A stretch of 64,000 bases of DNA from Gracilaria gracilis (taxonomy: Eukaryota; Rhodophyta; Florideophyceae; Gracilariales; Gracilariaceae). Position 1 is the first letter of the stretch. The number at the start of each line of letters is the position of its first letter. The notes below the pieces were generated by a model that did not search any database, had not been told where the DNA came from, and saw only the letters and a list, made by a program, of their open reading frames with translations. Location of the stretch: contig JARGSG010000223.1 in the NCBI GenBank assembly GCA_030374805.1, positions 806,001-870,000 of the forward strand. The letters are read 5' to 3'. The translations under genes were made by a program, and so were the position numbers. Positions 34,601 through 46,875 of the stretch are shown here, one piece after another.

Positions 34601-35845
34601 GGTACCGTGCACACCTTATAGCCCATGGCTTTACCCAACGAGCAGGTATTGACTAAATAGAGCTCTCCTCACCGATGGTCAAGTACCACACCGTTCGAGC
34701 CGTGCTATCTCTCCTAGCTGCTTACGGAATTAAAGAAAATACATTTTGACGTGCTCACAACGTTTTTGTAGGGGAATGTCTCTGAAGAACTATATGCGGC
34801 AGCCTGAAGGTTTTGTTGATGAAAAAAAGCGAAATCACGTGTTCAAGTTGAACAAGGCTATCTTTGGGCTGAAGCAAGCTGCAAGGGCCTGGTGCGGAAA
34901 GTTCAAGAAGATCATGCGGGACATGTCCTGTATCACCTCCCAAAATGATCCAGGTCGTTTTATACACGATGCTGGACTGCACAGGGTTCTGATCTTCGTG
35001 TATTTTGATGACGGGTTGATTGCTGGTAGAGGCAAAGAAGATCTACATAATTTTGTGAAACAATTGGGAACCAGTTTCCAGATACGATTGTACGCAAAGC
35101 CTCGAAAATTTCTTTGCATAGTGATCGAACGTATGTCCGATGATTAGAGACTATGACTCCACAACGAGGCCATGATTGAACGTCTGGCCAAACAGAATCG
35201 TTTACAAACAGCTACTGGTGTGGGAACTCTACTTCAGAACACTTTGTTCCACAAAGCTGATGAAAAGAACGCATGAAAGACTCCCTATCGGGTACTCATA
35301 TGATCCTTGATGCGCGTATGCAACACAGTTCTTCCGGATATCTCTTTTGCAGTAAGGTACCTGGCTTGATTTATGCAGAAGCATACCCGTGAGCACTGGA
35401 TGGCCTGAAGAAAGTAACTGAAGTACCTCTATTCCACCCGCAAGTCTGGTAGAGAGTATGGAAGAGATAATCGAGCTGTTCTGGAGGGCACTTCGGATGC
35501 AGATTTTGCTGCAGACCGTGACAACAGAAAGTCTATTAGTTGGTTTTTCTTTACCTACGGTGGTGGACTGATTTCTTGGTGCAGTAAGAAGCAAACCATA
35601 GTCGCTTAGTTTACATTAGAGGCTGAATATGTTGCTATGTTCTTCGCTGTTCCAGAGGGACTCTGGTTAAGAAGACTTGTCAACAAACGGCTTGGACATT
35701 GTGAGCCGTGTGTAGACATATGCGGAGATAACCAAGGTATGATCATGCTCGCGAAGAACAAAGTTCTCAATGAGCACACGAAGCATATCGAAGTGAATTA
35801 TCATCTAGTGAAGAATTCTGTAGGGCGCGGACTAGTCCGGATTGG
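31684..35845 (+). mobile_element. Ty1/copia element, heavily decayed
   Basis: A possible primer-binding site, CAGGTTATTGGGCCCC, starts near 31685 and resembles the half-tRNA-iMet type used by copia. Parts in order: gag (LKEENYFMWSHKIDLVLRSK, 31820-32085); zinc knuckle (CLFCKKKEPIKKNC, near 32430); protease (WYLDSGAWKHM, near 32720); integrase core (FNNAGEYLSEDMTAWL, YSPEYNGKAERRKCQL, 33540-33670); reverse transcriptase (KLNKAIFGLKQAARAW, IFVYFDDGLIAG, 34840-35030); RNase H (DICGDNQGMIMLAKNKV, HTKHIEVNYHLVKN, 35715-35820). It ends against G2 near 35845. More than ten breaks; LTRs not recognised; old. Confidence 0.85.
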
Positions 35846-38800
35846 AGGGTTTGGGAATAAAACCATGTTGATATGAGGTTCAAATTCCAAAGAGAAATCG
35901 GTGTCTTCTGGATATCTCCCATATGCCGTAAAGCTCTGTCGACGGTCTTTAAGAAAATATCGGCTGGACTCAGGGTAAGATGTCCATATTGAGATACAAT
36001 GTAGCAATAAAGGAACAAAATAACTTCTTCATGAATAGTATCAATAATTCCGTCATCATAGAGGTCGAACAGTTTTTGCAAGAGCAAAGAACTATCTTCA
36101 GTCAATAAAGGTCCTCGAAGGGTTATGAATGCGAAACAAATGTGGCAAAATGCCCAAGCTAAAGAAAATTTTCAGAAAGAACGTCCGTAACATCATCGAA
36201 CAAAGTCACCATTCTTCGACCACTAAGTTCAATGCGGCTATAGAATTACCTTGCATCGTCGATTTGAAGGTTGTTTGCGGGGGCGTGTGCGTTGTTGTTC
36301 GACATCGTGTGTATTCTTCGATTGACTTTGGTGAAGCTGATGTGATGAGAGTCTGACTATCGACCCATAGATTTTCAGTTTCGTCTGTGTTTTTAGTGAA
36401 CGAGGTATTGGAAAGAACTGCTACAAATACGTCGGTCAGACATCTTCTCAATGTGGTCGTCTGGGACCGTGATGAGCTTTTTTGCTTTCAGAGAAGTTAC
36501 ATCTTTGTGCTGGTTCTCAGTACTTGTAAGTTACAAAAACGGTTTCATCAATGATACATGAAAGGCATGATGAATTCGTTTGAGCTTCTTTGGTACTTCT
36601 AACTCGTTTTATCGACCATTGGCAAGGACCTTACATATCATGTATCATCCTGTGTATTTTGGGGATAGTTTCTTCGCACGTGTTTCTTTGAAATTTAAGT
36701 TCAAGGTTGAAAGCATAACTTTATCACCAACTCTGAATTATTGTCTCTTCCGTTTCATATTGATATTGTCAACCACCTTCAAATTGGTAGCATCAATCCA
36801 TGGCTTTGCGACTTCAGTTGCATATTTAATGTTTTCAATGAATTTGGCTGTAGGATCATTACTTCATTCGATTTCATCATGGTGAAGAGAACCACAAATA
36901 GTAACTGGATGATGACCATATTCTAGGAAAAAGGGTGTTTCCTTTGTGGATTCATTAATATAATTGTTACCTTCAAACTCTAGACCATGGAGATTAATAT
37001 CTCTATCTCGTTGTGTATAACTTATGTAACATCGTATCATTTCTTGCAATACCCGAAAAGCACGTTCCGACTTTCCAACAGTTTGAGGATGAAACGCAGT
37101 GGAAAGGTTGATTTTCACCTTCAAGATAGTCATTAGTTCCTGCCAGAAATTTCCAGTGAATCTTGAATCTTTGTCGGATATTATTTTGCGGGGCAATTCA
37201 CGATGTTTGTAGATTTCTTTATAGAAGACTCCTGCAGAGTCTTTAGAATTGAAATTTCTTTTCGTGGCAATGAAATGGGTTCCCTTGGATAGTTTATCTT
37301 CAAACACAAGGATCGAACACCCTTCGTCCCTGGTTTTGGTTAAATCGAAGATGAACTCCATTTATATCACTTCCCACTCCTCATTCAGAGGAGGAAATGG
37401 ACGAAGAAGTCCAGTCATCTTTTGATTGGTACTCTTATATGCTTCACATCTAGGACAACTTCTTGGAAATTGTTTGATTTCCTTATTCATTGTAGGCCAG
37501 AAGAAATCCCTTTTCATAAGGGTTATCGTACGCTGACGTCTTCTGTGAGTTCCTAGCAAGTATTTATGATTATCACTAATGATTTGTTTCTTTATTTCTC
37601 CATCAGAGATACGCAAAAGTTGTTCGCAGCATAATCTTTTGTTTCACCAGTCAAATGGTTCTTTGACTTCATTGATAATCTCTTTAAAGAATTCGTCTTG
37701 TTTATATCTCTCGGTTAGTTTCTTTGAAGCTTTATCTTTTATCTTAATTGTGGTTATGTTTAAAAGTTTTCTGATATTATAGAAAGAAACATTTTCCTTT
37801 TCCTTGTGTTTGCGAGACAAAGCGTCCCCAACTGTATTGTCTTTTTCTTTTATATATTTGATTTCACAATTAAACTCTCGCATACACTCTACACATCTTG
37901 CTTATCTTCTGGGAAGTGTTTTTTGCGATTTCAAATACTTAAGAGAAGGATGATCAGTTAAGATAATAAACTTAGATCCCTGTAGATAAGACCTCCGAGT
38001 TTTAAGAAAATTTTAATATCTAATAATTCTCTTTCATGTGTCGCATAACCCTGTTCGGCACTTGATGATTTTGTAGAGATATAAGCTAGTGGTCTGCTTC
38101 CTGATTCATCTATATAGGCAAGAACCGCGCCCATTTCTCTTTCAGAGCATCCGCTGTTAATTCATATGGTTTCAATTGATCAGCACATCTTAAGATTCGT
38201 GTTTTGCTTACTCCAATTTTGAGATTGTCAAAAGCATTCTTCTGTTTTTCTTTCCATTGGAATGAAATACTTTTCTTTGTAAGATCAGAAAGTGGAGCAG
38301 CTATCTTTGAGAACTTCTTGACCGACCTTCTATAATAATTGCATAATCCAAGAAAACTTTAAACTTCTGTTATATTGGAAGGGGTTTCCCAATCACTGAA
38401 AGCTTCAGTCTTCTTTGCTCTAACTTCAATTCATTCAGAAGTTATAATTTGTCCCTAGTATTCAATGGAACTTTTCAAAAATTCACACTTGGATAACGTC
38501 CCATAAAGTTCATTCTTCTTTAATATTTTAAATACTGTTCGTAGGTGTCTTAGATGCTCTTCTTTAGTCTTACTATGAACGAGTATATCGTCTAAGGCAA
38601 TAAGTACGTAATAATCCAAGTATTCTCTGAATAAGATATTCATATACGTCTGAAAACACCCTGGGGCTCCAGTGGGTCCAAAGGATGTTACCACATATTC
38701 GTATTGTCTGTATCTCGAACGAAGAGCAGTTTTTTCTCAGTCACGTTCTCTGACCTCTATTTGATTATATCCAGATTGTAAATCAAGTGCAGAGAAGTAC

Positions 38801-40700
38801 TTTGAAGCACAAACTTGCTCCCATACTTCATCAACTCTGAGTAGGGGTCCTAGATTCGTAATTATTTGTCAATTCAATGCGCGGTAGTCAACGCACATAC
38901 AAAGACTTCCGTCTTTTTCCTTCGTAAATAATACTGGGCTTCCCAAAGGACTTATAATAGTCCTGATAAAGCCGTGAGATAAAAGTCCAGTTATCTGTCT
39001 TTTCATTTCACTTACCTCTGCTTTAGACAATTTATAGATTGGTCTCCATCTTAGGCCTTCATCCTTCTCTCAGATTGATTCTCATTTCCACTTCTCGATC
39101 TGGTGGTAATCGTCTTGGTAACTCATTACGAAAAACGTCTTGATACTCACCTAATGACTTTTGTAATTGGATATCGACTTCTTAACTTTGTTTTTATTTC
39201 TGGGATCAACTTTGTCCCTATATGGTTTGATAATAATATGGTATACCATCTTCATTTTCTGTCTTACAAGTCTTACATATTGCTTACTGGTAAGTAGGAA
39301 CGAAGAGTGGGATGATGAGCCATACCTACCAGTTTCTGCGTCCAGAGTGATGAGTTTTTCACCAACCTTGACAATCATTTTGTTCCATTTCCAATCAATA
39401 GATGTATTTATACCTGATAACCATGACTTGTCTAGGATTACGTCAAAGGAAAGCATATCCACTATGTATGGTTTAATTTCGAAACATAGCGGGCCAATTA
39501 TTAGAGAAAGTTCATTCGAACTGATGCGCATTGGGACAAGAGTTCCATCCCATACCTCAGCTTGTAGCTCAGATTTTTTTTATTTGCAGATTTCACTTTT
39601 CTGCAGACTCTTTAGAGATAAAAATTCCTTCACAACCGTTATCCACTAGGATATTGCATTCGTGTGGTCCTTGAGTACCTATTTTTTCTCTCAAAAGCAA
39701 CATAGGTGATCGTTTAGATCTTTTCTTCCTAAACGGGGGAAAAGCACATATTTTAATACTTTCTTTATGTTTTCTTGTATTTTTTACTTTTTTTTCTTTT
39801 TTGTTAGCTTTTACATCGATGCGCTAACGGATTAGTAGGAAGCGCATTATAGTTTTTTGGATTGAACGTCCTATTGAACCGATTATTGTAATGGTTCTTG
39901 GCAAAACACCCTCTCTTCTTGCCTGTAAAGCATAATTTGTTATCCCAACAACGTTTCTTCTCGTCTGGAATTACATAAGGCGTTTTTCTTATCTTCATAG
40001 CTCCAATTTGTTTAGGAGGTCGCCAATGATTACTACTGAAATTACTTATTCCTAAGCAATGAAGACCCCGAGTATCGCTTCGGAATATATTTTCGAACTA
40101 ATCCACAATATTCATTCCATCTTGTACATTAGATGGTTCAGCTCTTTCCATTTCTACTCGGGTTCTGGTTTAAGACCCTGACTATAGTGAAACAATTGTT
40201 ACGCTTGAGTCATAGTAGGAATTTGTAATAACCATCATGTAAATTCTTGGTTATAGGATCGCACAGTACTAAATTTACCGATTTGTTTTAGGTCACACAG
40301 TCTTCTCCTCGCAGTTAACTCTCTGTTTAATAGTTCGAAGTACTGCAGTAACTGGTTTTTAAATTCTTCAAAGGATTTAAGATTGTTTCCCTCCATTGTG
40401 ACCAGCTCTCATCATTGTAAGGCGTCACCAGTCAGATAGCTGACTGCATAATATATTTTTTTGTCCCTCGATAGTCTCCTTGATAATACTAATAAATATG
40501 TTTTCAAGGCCTTTTATCCAGCTTCGAGCATTTTTGCCAAAGAAGTTTTCAAGTTTCCCAACTTTAAGGCCTTGATTGGTTTGGTTGTTATTAATATAGC
40601 TAATAAACGGCTGAATAGACTTTTTAATTGGTTTGCAAATGTCCAACTTGCTGCTCCAACTGTTGAATATTGCATGCTTTGTTGTAATGAAGCTTGAGGA
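35830..40700 (-). mobile_element. Ty3/gypsy element G2, AT-rich, heavily decayed
   Basis: Minus strand, in element order. Gag (KVGKLENFFGKNARSWIKGL, near 40550). Zinc-knuckle stretch (CWDNKLCFTGKKRGCFAKNH, near 39920). Protease-like stretch (SFDVILDKSWLSGINTSIDW, near 39430). Reverse transcriptase (SFGPTGAPGCFQTYMN, YYVLIALDDILVHSKT, near 38580-38690). RNase H end (EKDNTVGDALSRKHKEK, near 37830). Integrase (RDFFWPTMNKEIKQF, CPRC, IISDKDSRFTGNFW, HPQTVGKSERAFRVLQ, 36900-37520) and its tail (VPKKLKRIHHAFHVSLMKPF, near 36570). A D domain follows. Many breaks. The AT content sets it apart from G1, G3 and G4, so it is another lineage or an older one. LTRs not found. Confidence 0.85.
35846..36270 (-). 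other. D domain after the G2 integrase (fossil)
   Basis: Minus strand carries LNLVVEEW (near 36215), AWAFCHICFAFITL (near 36130), EEVILFLYCYIVSQYGHL (near 36000) and FSLEFEPHINMVLFPNPP (near 35880). These line up in order with the D units of the intact gene at 28027-29088 and with the 3' end of G1. The stretch sits between the integrase tail of G2 and the copia element, so it is most simply the 3' part of G2. Confidence 0.6.
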
Positions 40701-42504
40701 AGATTTGAGGTTTTAAAAAATTAGATTGAAATTCAAATAGCGTTCTTTATACAATGTTTGGCTGTAAAGCAATTAATTTTATAAATTGACTTTTTTTGGA
40801 GTTCATTTGACACGACTAACTGGCTCAATGTTGGGCAACGTGGGCACGCTTGCGTATTCGCGGTAGGCACCTATACGAAGCTGATGGTTCTCTGTAAAGA
40901 GGTGATGACAGTAAGCCAAAGGATCCTTACACCACAGGTCGCACAGGTGGCAAGGAATCTTCAACTTGTCCCCGTTTTCCACGAGTACCAGATGTCGGAC
41001 GGTGCCAAAGCCTCATTGGCTGACGAGTGACGAAATATGACTGGTCGAACAGTTATGATCTGTCCGCGACACAGTAGGTGACTTGTGACGGTGAAAATCA
41101 TGGCACAGATCACGCGTACGTAGCGTAACTGTGTCACGGTCCCACGATGCGCGGCAAATCGGCTGAAAGTCAGCGCGAGCCTTTTTTAAAGCCCTCAATA
41201 TCCTGTCCAGTCAGTTACTAGCAGGGTCACCACCGTCTACATTACGTTTAGTCAGAGGGGGGTAACGATCGTCAGAAATCGGGAAGTAGCCCGTCTGATT
41301 GTAAATTAGCCTCGGTTGCCTTATAGGCCTCGGTAGGGGGTAGAAAGGTGGCTTCGATATGCGTTCACCTGTCAACGTAGACACCTTGTGTAAGAGACCT
41401 CCAGCACTGACACGTACTTGATTCTGATTGCTTGAAGAGTATTGTAGGGAAATGGTGTCAATGGCTGCAAAATAGTCTCCAGTTGGCAACTTATGATTGG
41501 TTGCAACATGTACAGTTGTACACTTCTTATTGCTTGATTTGTCGGTGTGGGTCTGGTCTGGATCGCCGGAATCTGGGTGGCACTTAGCGATTTCTTATTC
41601 GTTGTCTTGATGTCACTCTTGGCCAAGTGACCAGATTTGCCTCCTTGGAAGGTGGGTTCAGATTCTGCCTTGCTGGAAATTTTGCCAGATTTACTGTCAG
41701 CAGAAGTCACTGTAATATGTTTAGTACTGCAATCGATGCTACCAAATCGTAGCAATTCAAATATGTTTTAGGAAGTTTAGGCTTTTTGCTTACTATTTAA
41801 AGTTTTGTGCGAAGCTAAAAGTTTTTCAATAAAATATGATTTTGTTTTAGAACTTATAGTAAAGAAGACTTCCATCGAAGGTGGTACTTCTAGGCTCCCG
41901 ATCCCGCTCTGCGCTTGGAGCGAGAAGACGGGAGAGAGTAAAGCGCGCGACGAAAGTAGTTTATATAGACTATAGAAATAAAAAGTAGAAGCACTGTACT
42001 TAGCTTAATACATCCATTACATAATCCAACAATAAACTACAAAAATAATTCTACGTAGCCTTACAACAATAGTTTCCAATATAGCATTCCGATACACAAT
42101 TAAACAATATATTTGGGACATAGTCCTCTACAGGTTCATAACACCATACGGCACTTTACGCAAAACTTATTCGTTAATATCTTTTTCTCTGAGAGGCGTC
42201 CTATAAGTTTACTCAATCAAGAAATGAACATTGGAAACAACCAATAAACAAATTGAGAAAGAACAGGTGAAATACGTACCGTTTCCCAGTTTTTCTCCGT
42301 CTGGAGCCTCTGGTGTTTCCCAGACAAACACGCCCACGGGAAAACCCGATGTATGATCTCCTCAACTGCAACAAAAAACCCATGCCGCTTCAAAGTTCAA
42401 ATTTCAAACATTTTGGTCATGGCGAACACTAACAAATCATCCACTTTGCACAATGAACAGCTTTCGGTGAAGCATACCGAAGCTGCACAACAAACTGTCA
42501 ACAT
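40701..42504. other. No assignable gene; probable leader or LTR of G2
   Basis: Minus-strand frames at 41211-41489 and 41372-41755 are open for 92 and 127 codons (the latter Ser/Lys/Thr-rich) without known domains. A short inverted repeat (GCTCTGCGCTTGGAGC, near 41910) lies in a GC-rich patch. The 5' LTR of G2 should be here, but no partner was found. Confidence 0.35.
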
Positions 42505-43658
42505 ATGAGAACCGTCTCAGCTCGCCTCCATGAAATGTCCGACAAAGTCCTGCACACAAGTTCTGAGGCTGACTGCATTCTTCGCGAAGTCAACTTCGAC
42601 GGCATTGACCGCAAGCTTAGACGCAAAGCCCTCCACATTCTGCGGGCTCAAAACGCCAAACTAACCACTAAAAGGGCAATATAAGCTGCCTAAAAGGTGC
42701 AACAAGATTGCAGTCTTGAGGCTGTTTGCGACATAATCGAAGGCAAACGCGACTCTAGCACACCACTTTATGCGCAATTGAGCAGTTTGCAGACGACCAC
42801 TGTGCGAATAAGAGAGCACGAGGGCAAGTACGACACCGTTAGGTGGGTCAAAAAAGATTTACCATTGTTTAGCAACGGGGGAGTACTTATTCGAGAGCGA
42901 ATTAATCTTGGGCTCAATACCGTGGCAATACTTGGAGGACGGAGACTGGCATATGAACCGAGTAAATACTTCAGATTGCTCTGCGTATTCGGTGATGCCC
43001 GCATGACGGTGACACGATACAACTGATGCACTGCTTGTGCAGAAAAGAACTCGACGCCCCAACCAAAGATCCATGGACCATATCGGCTTTACCTCTTTCT
43101 ATAGATTCCGAGTTTAAACTGAAAACTGGCAGTAGCCTATCTGTTGGGGTCACTCTTAGAGATATTGAGTCATTGGTGCCCTCTAACCGTCCGCATTTGC
43201 GAGATGCAGGGTTTCTGAAACGGATGTATGGCGAGTTTAGAAGCCAATATGGTAAAGTTCTGGCTCTATTTGAGGCTTCCAATCAGAGTGATCCGGATTT
43301 ATTTGCTATATTTGGGAACGGTAAGACGTACTTGTTGTATGGACACTGTTTCTTGAAACAACATCCATTGCTGGCTCCGTTGGCAAAACAAGCACTAAAG
43401 TCGGATGCGCAAAAGAAAAAAGTGTTTGAAGCAGAGGTTTATCTGTAAAATATGCACTCGAGTATAGTGCAACAATTGCACTCTAAATGGCAGAAAATGA
43501 CTAGCCATGAGGGTATCGTCAGAATAGAAAATTTAGTGTCCATTGTGGAGCCCCAGTACAAGGAAGCGGCGAAACAAATTGAGGCCGGAGAAATAGATAA
43601 AGCGGTATATGAAGGGATGGCTCTCCCACTTGAAGCATTTGCGCACATGAGCAAGTGA
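42505..43658 (+). pseudogene. Unrecognised gene relic, three adjoining frames
   Basis: From ATG at 42505 the plus strand reads FDGIDRKLRRKALHILRAQN, then an open stretch 42697-43026 (LEAVCDIIEGKRDSSTPLYA, VLIRERINLGLNTVAIL, YEPSKYFRLLCVFGDARM). A frame starting at 43026 overlaps it by one base (to 43448: FLKRMYGEFRSQYGKVLALF, DLFAIFGNGKTYLLYGHCFL). Then 43452-43658 (VEPQYKEAAKQIEAGEIDKA). Composition is protein-like throughout, so this is a real former gene of about 380 codons with a stop near 42680 and frame changes at 43026 and 43450. I do not recognise it. Confidence 0.45.
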
Positions 43659-43699
43659 GTTGCACCGTGTAGAGATTAAATCTGACAACACGATGTATT

Positions 43700-44250
43700 T
43701 TTTTGTTAGATTCTCAAGTACAAGCCTCTTTCTCTCATTCCCTGAATGAAAAAAAGCTTGTTTTGGGCAGGACTGAGGGTCATGTGGCCGTCGAGTAGGT
43801 CGATGATCCAACCCATGCGTATTCGTTCAGATACCATCGCGTAGAAGATGTCGCATACCCGCTCAATTTCATTGCTCACAACATAAATTACACTTGTTTC
43901 TCCACAGAAGGAGCCGAAGCATACGTGTTTTTCTAGGATGGTGATGCTGAGGAGCGAATGACCCAGTTCTCCAAATATCCCACCAGCTATGCTTCCATTT
44001 TCACGCATCTGAGCGTTTCACCAATGTTGCGCTTCAGATTAAATAAGAAATTCACACAGTTGGGGACGTTTGCTGCAGCAAAATAGAGGCATTCGATGAT
44101 ATACGCAGCTTCAAATCTGCTCTTTATTTCCACTGTTGCTGTCCTGGTGTATTATTACTTGACCCAGGGCCATTATCAGGCATTCCATGAGACGTGAGGG
44201 ATTCAAAAGCATGATTTTGTGCATCATACGTGGGTTAGACTGCTAACTGC
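43700..44250 (-). pseudogene. Unrecognised minus-strand gene relic
   Basis: Minus-strand frame 44008-43706 reads GGIFGELGHSLLSITILEKH and ERIRMGWIIDLLDGHMTLSP. Upstream, in another frame near 44110, it reads FEAAYIIECLYFAAANVPNC. The hydrophobic-helical composition looks like protein, but I cannot name the family. A short plus-strand frame at 44279-44527 (LEFYTMLPGFLLMMAVQSIYW) lies next to it. Confidence 0.3.
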
Positions 44251-44589
44251 AATCATCACCCACAAAAGATAATAATTTTTGACAATGGCGATCATCTTGT
44301 CACATAATTGTATGTTTTCTTTTTCAAGCGATGCGTTTCCGAAACTTGAATTCTACACTATGCTGCCTGGTTTTCTTTTGATGATGGCTGTACAGAGTAT
44401 CTATTGGTTTATTTGGCTGAAGGGAAGACGAATGACTGCTCCGTCCGCTGTAATTTATATTGATATTTCAGACTGGGTGACGGCTGGACTCAGAGCTCCC
44501 GAACAGAAATTCAGCAGATTGCCATGAAACTCCTCCTTCAACATCCCATACCGAAGCTTAAGACATTCCTGCATGCAACAGCGTTCTCA

Positions 44590-45880
44590 AAAATCTTGAA
44601 GCTTACAATGCAACAAGGGAGTTAGGGGAAGCTCGAAAGGCAGGTAAGGCGCCTCCTGCAGTTGATTCCGATGGAAAGATTATCAACCCCCTTACTTTAG
44701 AGTATATTGCTTAAACGCTACGGTATTTGAAGCGAGAAGGACTGCCACTCAAACATCAACTGAATCACAATGAAAAAGAGAAAAACTTTGATCAGCTGGG
44801 GAAGTGGCTTCCTCGTGGGCAATTCTGGGGACTGGCAGTCATAAAGTTTCGTAAAGACGCCTGTGAGAATTGCAGAGCTATAACTCACAGTTCAAAAAAC
44901 TGTCTTGGCAGACCTCGCCGACGCGGGCCCAAACTCACCGGTCGCGGGATACGTCAAGACGAAGTCGTTGGTTTATTAATCTATATTTCGAAGAAAACAG
45001 AGGCAGGACCAACGTAGAGCTGGAAGACAAGGACTATGCAGGAGATAATTTCATAAGGTTTCCAGTAATGTGTCAACTGTGGTCAAGATGGAACAACGTA
45101 CTAGAAAAGCTTTGTCTGCTACGAAATATTTACCATATCTACAAGCAGCGCCATCTCGAGCTGAGGCCGTTTTCCGAGACCTTGAAACTAGGAAAAAGGA
45201 CCTAAAAGACAAACGTCGCGCCGAGATTATTGAAAAGTACGGTGGGAAAGAACACTTTGTTCCATAACATGGAATATCAGACGTCGCAGAAGTGGGAGCT
45301 TCAATGGAATAAGAAGCAAAGGGTCACCCCAACAAGGATACCAACATCAGCTTACCGGTAAGTGCGTATCGCGAGAAGGTACTCGAGAAGAATCATAAGT
45401 CTATATGGGGGGTCTTCTACGACGATGAAAAATGAAGTTGTGCGTGCTGTAGACAAAAGCAACGTAACGCGTTCTGTACTGGAGAAGTTGGTAGAACTGC
45501 TCCCATCAAGACTCAGAAGGAAATGGAAAAGCGTGTGGCCATGGAAGTTGAGACACGTGATCTAAAAGCTCTTGTCGAACAATATGCGGAACGCAGGGAC
45601 AAAGAGTAAAAGTTTGATGCCGGTAATGAAAAGGAAAGAAGAAAGGCTTTGAAAGAGGAGAAACAAAATCAGATTCGTCTCGAATAAAAGATTCAGAGGC
45701 CACAGGCTGAAGAGAATCAAGCCACTCTTGATGACCGGCAACTGATATATAATTGCGCATGGAAAGCTGGTTGTGACAGTCATAAAGTTTCGAAGGAAGC
45801 GATGGAAGCATACAGATTGCGATGGCACATGACAGAGGAGCCTATGTGCAAATTTCTTTCTCGGAATTCGTAGAAAAACT
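44590..45880 (+). pseudogene. SLU7: SLU7 (pre-mRNA splicing factor) pseudogene
   Basis: Order and motifs match SLU7, a second-step spliceosome factor in the nucleus. The N-terminal RELGEARKAGKAPPAVDSDG and INPLTLEYI (usually INPHIPQYI) come first. Then the CX2CX4HX4C knuckle FRKDACENCRAITHSSKNC with its following GRPRRRGPKLTG. Then YAGDNFIRF, LQAAPSRAEAVFRDLETRKK, IIEKYGGKEHF, EKVLEKNHKSIWGVFYDD, CCRQKQRNAFCTG and finally EAYRLRWHMTEEPMCKFL. Stops near 44714, 45265 and 45430 and frame changes near 44965 and 45060, among others, show it is dead. No introns are visible. A working copy must exist elsewhere in the genome. Confidence 0.85.
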
Positions 45881-46085
45881 GCAAACGAAGAGCCTCGATC
45901 CAAAACAGCAGGACTTATCCTTTTTTCCATTCTATAGTAAAAGTGGTTTGAACGTGGTCCAATCGCACCTTGTGGAAGATTTCATCGCCAGACACTGGTT
46001 TCTAATTTCCATTGGTGAGGTTCAGTTGGTCTAAATGTAAAGAAATCTTGTTCATCGTATTAGCTTTACTTCGCAACTTTTTACT

Positions 46086-46875
46086 CTATGCTTCTGTGAT
46101 AGACGCATGTGCGGCGAGGACTTGCGGTTCCGATGGCTGTTCTTTCTCCTCTTCGTTAATAATATCAAGGTATGGCGTTAGATCATTTTCTTCATAAATT
46201 GTGAAATCAGTTACTTCTGCACCAATTGCAACTGCTGCGAATTCCAAAGTGAGCTCTGTATTCATATAAGAAAGAACAGTGTCACGGAGAGCGTGCACCG
46301 CATGCTTCGTTAGCTCGCCCAGAGTACGATTGGGGAATACTTCAAAAGTTCGCTCAAAGTACATCTTTTCTCTTGGGCTTCTGGATCCAATAGCCATAGC
46401 ATAGCACCCATAGTAGTTTCCACCTAGACAAGTTTGAAATAGTAGAGGACCTGTTGCGTCGTATCCTGCGATAAGTAGACCGACTCCGTAAGATCGTTGC
46501 TAGCTCGCTGCGTGGAAACCTGACAATCATCAGCCACATGAATTGCAGGACGCGACAACGCGAGTGGTTTATCTTACACGTACTTATGGTTCAGACATTC
46601 GTTTCGCATGAAACGCGTAAGAACCAGTGCATCAGAGGTCAATCAAGAACAGCAACTCAGACGTGATCGTCAATCACAGTCAGCTTCTTCTGATGTGACG
46701 CCAGTTTGGAAGCAGACCATTTCAATGGTGCTAATATGAAATGGGGGTTTGAACGAACACCAACGATAGCTCTTCCTTGTTTGACAACCTCCATCGCATA
46801 TGCCACTTGATGAAGACGACCTTGGAGCTTCCGTGTATGTCGCAATGTCACTATCATACTGATCGTTAAAAAAAG
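46086..46875 (-). pseudogene. PSMA1: Proteasome subunit alpha type-1 pseudogene
   Basis: The minus strand reads, in order: FFNDQYDSDIAT (family MFxNQYDSD, the start codon lost); YAMEVVKQGRAIVGVRSN; LASHQKKLTVIDDHV; LNHKYV; QRSYGVGLLIAGYDATGPLL; FQTCLGGNYYGCYAMAIGSR; and an open stretch to the end with FERTFEVFPNRTLGELTKHA, FTIYEENDLTPYLD and an acidic tail. This is the outer-ring subunit of the 20S proteasome, nearly full length. Frame changes near 46815 and 46440 and a stop near 46655, at least, inactivate it. It lies tail to tail with SLU7, about 200 bases apart. No introns are visible. Confidence 0.85.
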
